From Ctenosaura bakeri (taxonomy: Eukaryota; Chordata; Lepidosauria; Squamata; Iguanidae), in the NCBI GenBank assembly GCA_948474755.1, contig CAOLHI010001022.1:186001-250000 (forward strand): 64,000 bases of DNA, given 5' to 3'. Under the pieces are notes generated by a model, which saw nothing but the letters and a program-made list of their open reading frames with translations, was not told where the DNA came from and did not search any database. Positions 22,583 through 32,069 of this stretch are shown in pieces. The position numbers were made by a program, and so were the translations under genes. Each line of letters opens with the position of its first letter. Within the stretch, counting starts at the first letter, position 1.

Positions 22583-22806
22583 AAAGGCAAAAAGACACGA
22601 AAGACAGAACATAAACTAACTAGCTTGGAAAAAGAAACAGAGGTTTGTTCAGGAAAGGCAATATGACCTGTCTCATAGTCCTGGAGAGAAAAGGGGTTCC
22701 AGGGAAGAAAGCTCAGCGTGGGGCACTGAGGGGAATCCCTTAGACAACCAGCAGCAAGGCGGGATGGCAGTCCAAAGTGATCCAAAGACTGTTCGAAAGT
22801 GAGGGG

Positions 22807-22815
22807 TTTTTATAG
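22807..22815 (-). promoter_or_regulatory. LTR TATA box
   Basis: CTATAAAAA on the minus strand, in a good core-promoter context within the solo LTR. If active it would start transcription inside the BABAM2 intron in the sense direction. Confidence 0.6.
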
Positions 22816-23485
22816 GGAGTTTTGTGCCTGCTGGCAATGGCAAGCCAGGTGAGAACAAAAGGAGTTTTGGTGCTGGACAAAAGGATTTGGAAAGGTCAAG
22901 TTTAGCCTGATTGGATTTGTATTTGAAGCCAAAGCATGGCTGAGACGCTGATGGCCCAACATAAAAGAGTAACTTGATTGAAAGCCATGTGACTATTGTA
23001 AGGTTTGCGGCAGGAAGTTCCCTGAAGCTGCGGGGAAGGTTTGAATTGCTGGCTACAAAGAGGAATGGGATGTAAAACCATTAACGGCCGCTCTCTGTCC
23101 ATGCTTGTCCAGAGAACTCACAAACACGTGAGATGAGGTAACTGCGAGCCAGTCCAGCTGAGGCCAAATTAAATGATATCAAAATGATATCCGGGTGTCC
23201 TCACCAGGGGTGCCATACCGGAAGTAACAGAGGGACTTTCCAGAAATTACTATGGAGATTTGCAAAGGTCAAGCGATTAAGAATAGGCAAAACAATTGTT
23301 TAAAACAACCAAACAATGAAAGAAAAGAAAGAAATCTCTTACTGAGCACTAAACATATATTTAGTACTAATGTATTTACCTGGCACTGCCTGGGGTTTTA
23401 TTTTCTCAAAGGTAACAGTTGTTAGGAACACCTTAGGAATCACCCTACCTTACCTTAGGAGTTAGATGTGGTTGAAATGCACAGA

Positions 23486-23780
23486 TTTGAGATCCTGTGT
23501 CTCTAATTCCCCAAATTGTGTTGTTCAGTACCTGTAACTTTTCCTCATACTCCCCAAACCAATTTGTATTCAGAGTTATTAACATACAGAATTTGAGTTC
23601 CTGCCCTCCTTCTTGCTGCTAGGCCTCATCTCCATAGCAACCAGCCTGAGCTATCTGGCTTGAGAATGCTAAAGGTCCCTTCCTGAACTGCCAAGTCCAG
23701 GATTCCATAGAATCATCATGGCCAGCCAATCAAATGAGGTCTTTGCCTGCCTGACGCAGACGAACAGACTTTTATATAGT
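23486..23780 (-). repeat. Dispersed repeat family F, copy 1
   Basis: This segment is homologous, in opposite orientation, to 37,028-37,361. Shared blocks are GTGTCTCTAATTCC, TACCTGTAACTTTTCCT, GTATTCAGAGTTATTAACAT, TGCTGCTAGGCCTCATCTCC, CCAGGATTCCATA and TGAGGTCTTTGCC. It is probably a MITE or a SINE-size repeat. I do not recognise its name. Confidence 0.8.
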
Positions 23781-24214
23781 AGATTAACTGCCTTGATCTA
23801 GGATAGCAGACGTAAAAAGTCAGAGACCCAAGTCTGAAGCAAAATATTTTAAATCAAATAACAGCTTCCAAGAACCAAATACAATCTTCAAATTATGATG
23901 TGTCTTTCTTCTGTTCTGCAGAACAGAAAATGAATGGCAAGATAACCACATAATTAAAGATAATATGGATTCTGTTTTCAAAGTTAGAGGAAAATAATTC
24001 AGTATTTATATTTTAGTGTTGATTTATGACCAGACAGGCAGAGTGGGATCTACTAATCAGACAAAAAGTAGTGGCTCAGGGAGTGGAGTCTACTATGCTC
24101 CACAAACTGCCATGTTTATGTTATAAGAGTTTCTGGCACATCATGTTAAAACTGGTGAGAATTGCTGAATAAAGATTTTGTCAAGAGCAACTGATGAATA
24201 CTTGATTTTACATT

Positions 24215-24430
24215 CAGTGTGGTGCTGTGGCTTGGGGTGGTGGACTCTGGGAAACCAGAGATCAAATCTCTGTTCAGCCACAGAAACTCACTGGATGACC
24301 TTGGGCAAGTCACATTCTCTCAGCCTTAGAGGAAGATAATGGGAAATCTCCTCTGAATAAATCTTGCCCAAAAGTTCTATGATAGAACAGTCATAAGTCA
24401 GAGCTGACTTGAAGGCAGATAACAACAATT
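24215..24430 (+). repeat. SINE-A copy
   Basis: GGACTCTGGGAAACCAGAGA head, ACCTTGGGCAAGTCACATTC core, CTGACTTGAAGGCAGATAAC tail ending ACAACAA. Confidence 0.88.
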
Positions 24431-25116
24431 ATATGACTAGATGACAGGCAGATGCTTTCATATTTACTGTAAAAGCAAAACATAAGGAATGGTAAGGAAA
24501 ATCCTAACTTATAGGACAAAAACAAAAATTAATTTTATATTATGGAGGAATTATGTCATTATTATCTGGTTAAACCAGCTTATACAGCCTTAAGATATAA
24601 ATGTCTGATCTGCTCTTTCTCTGGTCTTCTACTTAGGGTTGAGTAATACAGGGTTTGCAGAAACATGTCCACTTTTCTTTCATTGGTTCTTTCAGAGAAA
24701 AACATGGTAGAAAAACTAAACACTATAAAGAATATAAAGGGAAGAGTTCAGGACAGTACTTCCAATTCAGGGTGGCCTCTAGAAGAAACTTTTTTGAATT
24801 CACTTCACATAGTTTTGTCAAGTTTCAACAGAAACTGAGCAAGGAAAAAGATAACAAACCTGGCTCCCGTTAGCGGCTTTTTGTTGTCATTTAGACAATC
24901 CTGGTTATGCTTAGTGAAACACAACCCAGAAATAATCTTCTAAATATGTATACTTACTACTGCAGCTGTAGTAGTAAGTAGTAGCTACCTCCAATACAAG
25001 CCAATTCTTCTATGTCTTTACTTTTCTAAACGCTTTGTTTTATTTCTTCTACGTCTTTATTTCTCTAAAAGCTGGCTAGGCTCATAAAGGGCTGATGCCA
25101 CTGGTCTGTTCAGATA

Positions 25117-25585
25117 CAGTTGCCCTCTACATTTGCAGGTTTAACTTTCACAGATTTGATTATTTGTAAGTTTCACAAACCCCTGCCCACTCAAGTGCTT
25201 CTTTCCCCGGGGAACCATTCCTCTTGGAGACTCTGATCAGATTGTGCAGCCTTTCAAAAACCACCTCTGGTTCTTCTCTTCCACCAACAACTGCTACCTG
25301 GTTAGCTAAGGATGACTCACACCGCAGTTTCTCAGCACCACAAACCCTCTTCCTCTGCCCCCCAAACCCAAGGAAGGAGAAGGGTGAGAGAGGAAGTATG
25401 GCCACACCATGTTGACCACCACCTTTCCTTCTCTTTTCTCTGACCTGGCTTGGGTCTTAGATGCTCACTCTCCCCACCATGCCTTAGCCCCCTTCCCACA
25501 GATACATACATTTTGATATTTGTGGTTTTTCCACTTTAGCCAAGCTCCTGAGCCCCTAATCCTAGCAAATGTGGCAGGCCAACTA
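25117..25585. mobile_element. Pogo/Tigger-like MITE
   Basis: The left end CAGTTGCCCTCTACATTTGC and the right end (other strand) TAGTTGGCCTGCCACATTTG are inverted repeats with TA on each side (25,115-25,116 and 25,586-25,587). It is about 469 bp with no transposase frame. It belongs to the same group as 11,449 and 21,808. Confidence 0.78.
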
Positions 25586-25714
25586 TACCTGTTTCTTTGA
25601 GTTCTATTCAGATTGAGAGCAGAAAGTTCAATTTAAGCTTGATGCTGAACATTAAGAAAAAACTATGTAGCCAGCTAGAATCTTATTTCAGTGTCATTAC
25701 CTTTCTTTTGGAAG

Positions 25715-25975
25715 CAGTGATGTAAGAATATAAGAGGCTTGGTGGATCAGACAAAAATGGCATCTGCTTTCTACAGCAGGCAAACAGATGTCTCTGAGAA
25801 GCCCACAAACAGGACATGACAGCAACAGACTTCTACTATTATTCAATTGTTATTCAGAATTTCTGTCTCTAACCCTTGATATTCCATATAGCCATCATAT
25901 CAGTAACCACTGATTTATATTGTCGATGAATTTGTCTAATCCAAACCATTCTTTAAACACATCAGTGATCTGCGG
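25715..25975 (+). repeat. CR1-type LINE 3' region relic
   Basis: GTAAGAATATAAGAGGCTTG GTGGATCAGAC, then CAAACAGATGTCTCTGAGAA GCCCACAAACAGGACATGA, then ATAGCCATCATATCAGTAAC and GATGAATTTGTCTAATCC follow the order of a common amniote CR1-like 3' repeat. No coding is retained. Confidence 0.65.
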
Positions 25976-25990
25976 CTTGATGTGCTAACA

Positions 25991-26074
25991 ATGTGTGTGT
26001 GCACACACACACACATATGTATATGTATGTGTGTGCATGTGTGCATGTATACAGAGAGAGACAGAGAGAGAGAG
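25991..26074. repeat. (TG)n/(CA)n/(GA)n compound microsatellite
   Basis: Runs of GT, CA, ATGT and AGAG form one simple-sequence block. Confidence 0.9.
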
Positions 26075-26329
26075 GTGGGCAAAGACATGATACATTTTTA
26101 TGGGGTAACGATAACAATGGAGCTTATACAAAAATACTGATGGCAGAACCTGCAAATCAACTATGAGCATCAGTACCTTCTTGAGATATAGGCAAACTGT
26201 GTGAGACTTGGTTCACATTAATTTCATATGTAAAATCATAACAAAACTGATATCATCCCTTAAAGAACATTTTATGTAAACAGAGCCTTCTTATATATTT
26301 TTGATCATGTAAGGTACTACACTTGGGCA

Positions 26330-27045
26330 GAAAAAATGAAAGGTACAGATACAGGGTGTTTGACACCTGGCGTGACCATAGTACACATGAAAGGCAACTA
26401 GGAGTCTAAATTGACCACAAACTGAACATGAGTCAACAGTGTGATGTGGCTGCTAAAAAAGTAAATCCAATTCTAGGTTATATCAACAGGAATACAGTGT
26501 CTAGATCAAAGGAAGTACCACTCCATTCTGCTTTGGTCAGACCCCACCTGGAATGTGTCCAGTTATGGGCACAACAATTCAAGGATACTGACAAGCTGGA
26601 ACATATCCAGAGGAGGCGACCAAAATGGTAAAAGTCTTGGAAAACATACCCCATCAGGAATGGCTTGTGGAATGGGGTGTATTTAGCCTGGAGAAGAGAA
26701 GGTTAAGAGGTGACATCATAACTATGTTTAAATATTTTAAGAGATGTCATGTGGAAGATAGAGCAAGCTTGTTTTCTGCTGCTGCAGAGACTAGAACATG
26801 GAGCAATGGGTTGAAATTTCAGGAAAAGACATTCCACCTAAACATCAAGAAGAACTTCCTAATGGTAAGAGCAATTCAACAGTGGAACACAATGCCTTGG
26901 AGTGTGGTAGAGTCTCCTTCTTTGGAGTTTTTTAAAGAGAGGCTACATGGCCACTCGTCAGGATGGCTTTGACTGTGTATTCCTGCATGGCAGGGGCCTG
27001 GACTCAATGGCCCTTGTGGGTTCTTCCAGTTCTATGATTCTGTGA
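26330..27045 (+). mobile_element. CR1 LINE, 5'-truncated relic
   Basis: This is the end of the CR1 reverse transcriptase frame followed by a short 3' UTR ending TTCTATGATTCTGTGAT, the family's terminal octamer repeats (ATTCTATGAT). It lacks most of ORF2. It is oriented antisense to BABAM2 and is older than the CR1 at 63,390 because it carries a frameshift. Confidence 0.9.
26428..26972 (+). pseudogene. CR1 reverse transcriptase C-terminus, frameshifted
   Basis: The first frame (to about 26,630) reads KVNPILGYINR and HSALVRPHLECVQLWA. The second frame (26,625-26,972) reads SLEKRRLRGDIITMFKYFK, then FHLNIKKNFL, RAIQQWNTMP and SLEFFKERL. This is the conserved tail of CR1 ORF2 (compare 63,468-63,959). 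A single frame change lies near 26,625. Catalytic motifs of the RT palm are upstream and absent. Confidence 0.9.
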
Positions 27046-27592
27046 TCTTTTTAGCCAATTCTTTAATAATGTTTTATCAATGTACCATTTAATGAGATAT
27101 GTTATAGATTTATAAACTAATAAATGACTTATAAAAAAGACATGCTAGTAAGTTTTTCTTGAACACCTAGTATCAATTTTAAAATGAGGCTTCTGGCTCA
27201 TGCAGGTCATACTCTACATGACCCTCCACAAGGAGAATTCAATGAAAAAATTCTGAGCTCATTTGATCATAGGACCTCCTGTTTTGCACTAGTTACATTC
27301 TCCCTAAAGTGAGGGAAGATGGTTACATTCCTATTTTCTGTGAGATTATGAAAAACTGCCAACTGGCACATTATACCGGGACTTTTTTCTCCCCTCATGG
27401 AATAACTTATTCTCATTAGCAAAATAAATTATTAACACATTATTAATTTGTAGATTTTATGGTCTTTCCAAGCCTTTGGGTATACAGAGGAAATAAGGAA
27501 AGTTGCCTAGGCAAAGCCTTGCTAGCTTTCAACTTACATTACATTACTTATGAAAAAAAATTATGACCATCGATAACAACACGTTAATTGCA

Positions 27593-29137
27593 TCAGAGAC
27601 AAAACATCTGCATGCTCTTTGCGGTCGTGTTGTCAGTGAGGATCAGCACGGCGCAGCCCGTCACCTGGTGTCGGAACGCCATCAGGGCCTTGTGGATGGC
27701 GAGGAGTTCGAGAGCATTGATGTGGAGGGACGTCTCGCCGTCCATCCAGGTGCCCTTGACTCGGAGATCTCCGGCGTGGGCTCCCCAGTCCAGGAGGGAT
27801 GCATCCGTCGTTATCGTGACCGTGGGCCTGGGTTCGCGGAACGGCATTCCCGACATCAGGTTCCGGTGGGACTGCCACCACAGGAGAGTCTGACGGATCT
27901 CGGGGGGGATGCGGTACCGACGGGACTCCTTGTCCCGGCGCGGGTCGAAGACCCTGATGAACCAGTGTTGCAGAGGTCGCGCTCGTAGCCTGGAGAGGTA
28001 GGTGACGGCCGTGGTCACCGCCATGTAGCCGAGCAGCTGCTGCAGCGTCTTGGCCGATACCGTCAGGGCCTGGGCGGCCGCCCGCACCGCCTGGGTGAGC
28101 ATCCGGGCCCTGTCCGTTGGTAGGTAGGCCCTTCCCGACACGGTATCGAGGGTCGCCCCGATGAAGTCAAGGAGGCGAGTCGGCTCGAGGTGGGACTTCT
28201 TGGGGTTTACCTCGAGTCCGAGCCGGGTGAGCCACGTCAAGGTGAGGTGAATGTCTTTGTAAAGTTTGTCTTTGCAGGACGCCACCAATAGCCAGTCGTT
28301 GAGGTAGGGGTAGACCGAGACGCCTCTCGTCCGCAGGAAGGAGACGACAGGGGCGATGCACTTCGTGAACATGCGGGGTGCGGTGGAAAGCCCAAAGGGC
28401 AGGACGCGGTACTGGTAGCTGGTACCGTCAATCGCGAAGCGCAGGTACCGCCTGTGCTGGGGGCGGATGGAGATGTGGAAGTAGGCGTCCTTGAGGTCTA
28501 TGGATGCCAGCCAGTCTCCTTGACGGAGAAAGGGGAGGATCGATGGCAGTGCGACCATCTTCAATCTCTTGGGGGGGATGTACTCGTTCACTCCCCGGAG
28601 GTCCAGGATGGGGCGCAGGGACCCGTCCTCCTTCGGTACGGTGAAGTACCTCGAGTAGAAGCCGGTGGTCCTGGCCGAAGGCGGAAGCCTCTTGATTGCT
28701 CCTTTGTCGAGCAGGGACTGGATCTCCTCCAGCAGAGCCGGTGTGGAGTAGTAGACGCCCTGTGGTGGAATATCCCGGAACTCGATGGCGTACCCCAGGT
28801 GGACAATGGTAAGTACCCAGGAGTCCGAGGTGATCTCGCGCCATCGGTCGAGGTGTCTGGCCAGGTTCGGGTGGTGGATGAGATCTGCTGGAGGGGCGAA
28901 GGACGGCATCGGTGGTGTCCTGCGGGAGGCATCAAAACCGTGCCTTCCCACCGGAAGAAGACTTCTTTGACGACGGAGGCTGTCGTCGGTGGGGCCTCCT
29001 CGGGGCGGACGACATGGACGGTCTCGAGGAGGTTGAGCGCGGGGACCATGGCTGGTAAGCCAAGGACGAGGAGGACCTCCGCCATGATGGCCTGGACTGG
29101 AAGGACCGTTGAGGTTGGGAAGGCTGGTTGATCCCAA
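27593..29137 (-). pseudogene. DIRS reverse transcriptase-RNase H, truncated, YLND active site
   Basis: This is a 514-codon open frame taken from its first ATG; the true start is unknown because it overlaps Gag. The RT domain covers about residues 125-400: TTGFYSRYFTVPKEDGSLRP, ILDLRGVNEYIPP, motif A SIDLKDAYFHI (Asp214), YQYRVLPFGLSTAPRMF, then motif C YPYLNDWLLVAS with Asn280-Asp281, and GLEVNPKKSHLEPT. Motif C is YxDD in working enzymes, so one metal-binding Asp is replaced (AAC at 28,298-28,300). RNase H begins near 440: TTDASLLDWGAHAG (Asp445), INALELLAIHKAL (Glu477), LILTDNTTA (Asp502). After residue 505 the frame runs into non-element DNA and stops, losing the end of RNase H. The enzyme is judged inactive. 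Confidence 0.93.
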
Positions 29138-31715
29138 TCTTCATCGCCATCAGCCGGGCCTTGACGAGGTGGTCCATGGCCTCATCCGTGGACGTGTGGA
29201 AGAGTCCTTCTCCGTCGAAGGGGAGATCTTCTATCCTCCGACGGCTGTCCTCCTGGAGGCCGGAGGAGCGAAGCCACGCATGGCGCCTGAGGGCTACACC
29301 CCCCACCATCACCCTTGAGGTGGTCTCCACGGCATGCCTCGAGGTGGCGAGCTGTTGGGTGGCTACGGCCACGGTCTCCCCAAAGATCTGCGTGGTGGAC
29401 GCGCGGGACTCTTCCGGAGATCAGCCAGGAGAGGAGCTAGGCGGTCGAAGAGCTTCTGATGGTAGACCGCCAGGCAGGCCATGGTGTTAACCGTCCTGGA
29501 CACCAGGGACGCCGCCGAGTAGAACCTCCGACCAAAGCCGTCCAGTTTCCGGCCCTCGCGGTCAGGCGGGGCGGTATGGGCCCGGTTACCGCCCCGCATC
29601 TGAGATGACTCTACCACCATGGAGTTCGGGACAGGGTGCTTGAACAGGAACTCCGCTCCTTCCCTCTGGGTCCTGTAAAGGTGCTCGAGCCTATGCGGGA
29701 TAGGCTGCGCGGACGCCGGCTTCGCCCAGGGCTGTTTTAGCGCATCCGCCAGGGTCGGCAGGTACGGGAGCGGTGCGGTTGACGGACGGCGGGTCTCCAA
29801 GTACTGGAAAACCGGATCCTGTGCCTGTGGGGCGGGTTCCGTTACCTTGAGGCCCAGTGCCGTCGCCATTTGGAGGAGGATGGCGGGAAACTGGCGCACG
29901 TCCTCTGGGGCCGATTCCGGGAGCGGCTCCCGGAAACCCAGCAGCGGTGACTCATGGGAGGACGGCGTGGATTCCGCGGAGTCCGAGTCCGTCTCATAGG
30001 ACTCGCCGGACGGGGATGGCGAACGTCCTGTGGCGTTCCCCTCCGCTCTCGCCGCGTGCGGCGCCGGTTGTGTCGGCGGGGCGGCCAGCGGTACCGTCGG
30101 GGCTGGCACGGTCTCCGGGGGCTGTACCGATGGCTTCGGATGTACCACCGCCTGCGTTGTCGACATGGCTGTGGTTCCCGCTCGTGCCGGAGTGGCCTGA
30201 GGGGTCGGCCTGGTCGCCGTGGCCGTTGTCCGTGGGGGCAGAGAGGCTGATCTGTGGCGGGGTGATGGCTCCCGGGCCGTCTGGGAGCTCGGAGACCCGC
30301 GCCTCGGCGAGCGCCCATAGCGAGAGTACCGGCGTTCCCGTGGCGGCGAACGGGAGCGTGGCCGCGGGGACCAGTACCTCGGGTCGGGATGGTATCGATC
30401 CCGGTAGGAAGGCGAGTAAGAGTAGTAAGAGCCTGGGGCTCGTGCCATCCTTGGTCCAGCGCATATCTCCCTAAGTAGCCGGGGGAGTGAGTGCTCTCGC
30501 CCGCCCGCCCACTCTCCAGGCGCATCTCCCTGTACCGCGGGGAGAGGCCTGGCCCAATGGCCCGGAGACCGGGACTCGCCACACCGGGGGGAGGAACGTC
30601 TCCGTCCCGGGGTGTCCACGTGGCGCTCCGTCGGAGATGGTGGCGACTCGGTAGCACCGTCTCTACCACCAACTTCGGAGGCTGGGAGGGTGCGGCCTGT
30701 GTAGGTTGGTCGTCGTCCGAGAGCTCCAAGATCTCCTGGACCTGCGGCGTCTCCTCCTCCGGGACGTCGGAGAGGGTCGACTCCTCCGCGGGTTGGGTAG
30801 GCGGCGGGGTCGGTGGCCGGGCGGTCTCCGGAGAGTGCCGCTTCTCCTTCCTCTTCTTCTTCTTCTTCTTCTCCCTGGTTACCTCCTCGCTAGCGGGGTG
30901 CTTCTTCTGTGAAGTAGTCAGCGGTTTTGAGGAGGAGGCCGCGGGGTCATCTCGTGGCTGACTCGCCGAGATCTTCGGGATCCTCGGTAGCTTCATCACC
31001 GGTACCGATGGCTTCGATACCGATGATACCGAGGTCCCGGCGGCCACTGGAGAAGAGGAGGAGGGTGCAGAAAGACCTTTCTCCATGGGGGCAGGCTCGT
31101 TCTTCTGGGCGCAGAGGGACTGCTCCCAACAAAAAGACTTCAGCCTCGCCGCCCGGTTCCGAAGTGTCTGGTGGGTGAATTCCCTGCACACGGGGCAAAT
31201 TTGGATGTTATGCCCCTCACCCAAACAAAAAAGACACTTCGAGTGCCGGTCAGAAAGGGTGACCTTCCTTCCACAGGAGGCGCAGGACTTAAACAACGCC
31301 GACATAAAACGCAGGGCAAAGGCGTGGAGAGCGGGGAGAGCCCGAGGGCGCCGCACCGAGCCGAAACCCAAGCAGAAGGAAAAGGCCGAAAAAGTCCGAA
31401 AAACCCGTGAAAATGTACCGAAGACCAGAGGGAAGTCCGTACGGAGGGTCAAGAAACAGTCCAAGATCGATTCCGGGAATCCAAAAAAATTACGCAGCAA
31501 GAAAAACGCAAACCAACAAGAAGAACCTTCTGTACGCTGAGGCGGACAAGAAAGAACTGAAGAGAGACCGTTGCTCGGCGGGAGGAGCATGCGCAGTACG
31601 ACCATGGGGGAGGGGCTCCCTGCCAAGCCAACGAGCTCTAGAATCTTCCGAACGCTACCGCGCAGGCGCGAAAGCTCCTATTGTATGAGGTACAGAGACC
31701 ACGAAGAAGAACTGG
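27615..31715 (-). mobile_element. DIRS-type tyrosine-recombinase retrotransposon, 3'-truncated
   Basis: This is a GC-rich block in AT-rich intron. From right to left it has a terminal repeat (31,635-31,715, closely matching the right end of the copy at 43,893-49,524), a Gag-like frame with a zinc motif, then RT and RNase H. It stops abruptly near 27,615 inside RNase H after LTDNTTA. The rest of RNase H, the tyrosine recombinase, the internal complementary region and the second terminal repeat are absent. It has the same orientation as BABAM2. The right end abuts a SINE-B tail. Confidence 0.92.
28932..31305 (-). pseudogene. DIRS Gag-like protein, two frameshifts
   Basis: The start MSALFKSCASCGRK (ATG at 31,305) was chosen because the second DIRS copy has the same start and because the upstream frame has no relation to Gag. 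Near the N-terminus the Cys/His pattern C-x2-C ... C-x2-C-x4-H-x4-C-x2-C (CASC, CLFCLGEGH, CPVC) suggests zinc binding. A long low-complexity Pro/Ser/Lys linker follows, with a Lys run (EKKKKKKRKEKR). The conserved core then appears in a second frame (about 30,620-29,363: SAPEDVRQFPAILLQMATAL, LADALKQPWAKP, AEFLFKHPVPNSMVVESS, FYSAASLVSRT). The C-terminus lies in a third frame (29,372-28,932) ending SSSGGKARF. Two frame changes, near 30,500-30,640 and 29,370-29,400, make it non-functional. It overlaps the RT frame by about 200 bp. Confidence 0.85.
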
Positions 31716-31825
31716 CAAAATCACCTCTGAGTGAGTATTCTTTGCCTAAGAAAACTCTATGAACTTCATTGGGTCACCATAAATTGACAGGCAACTTGAA
31801 GAAGCATACACACACATACACTTTG
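31705..31825 (+). repeat. SINE-B tail fragment at a DIRS end
   Basis: AACTGGCAAAATCACCTCTG, TTGCCTAAGAAAACTCTATG, GGGTCACCATAAATTGACAG and GCAACTTGAAGAAGCATAC match the SINE-B tail seen at 15,375-15,490. The 5S-like part is missing and the fragment starts where the DIRS terminal repeat ends. Confidence 0.78.
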
Positions 31826-31998
31826 GAAAAGGTATAAGAAATGATACCTGTTCTCAAAGTCTTAAAATTTTCTCCAGGAGCTGGAATGAGGCTAGCAGTC
31901 TTCTCATAAAATGCCAACACACGAAGCCAGAGAGTTTAGCCAGATATATCAAAGTATGTAAACTTGGAGTATTTTACAGCTTTCTCCCAGTACTTCCC

Positions 31999-31999
<1 letters not shown>

Positions 32000-32063
<64 letters not shown>
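32000..32063. repeat. (TTTC)n(TC)n microsatellite
   Basis: About eight TTTC units grade into about 16 TC units. Confidence 0.97.
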
Positions 32064-32065
<2 letters not shown>

Positions 32066-32069
32066 GGTA

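Larger units (their letters stand above)
22383..23229 (-). mobile_element. Solo LTR of an endogenous retrovirus or LTR element
   Basis: This is 847 bp bounded by TGTTAC...GTAACA, with a 4-bp target duplication GAGG at 22,379-22,382 and 23,230-23,233. On the minus strand it has a TATA box (22,807-22,815) and, about 230 nt later, AATAAA (22,577-22,582), as expected for U3, R and U5 in that orientation. No internal coding or second LTR adjoins it, so it is a recombined solo LTR. The 4-bp duplication fits a gammaretrovirus-like (ERV1) source, but this is inference. It is in the same orientation as BABAM2. Confidence 0.87.

Noticed and set aside
28454..29131. 225-codon plus-strand frame opposite the DIRS RT
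   Set aside because: It is a GC-rich shadow of the real minus-strand RT frame. The same applies to 30,491-30,961 and 47,535-48,290.
31306..31626. Upstream 107 codons before the DIRS Gag start
   Set aside because: This part is terminal-repeat and leader sequence without Gag homology; both copies have the conserved MSALFK start downstream of it.
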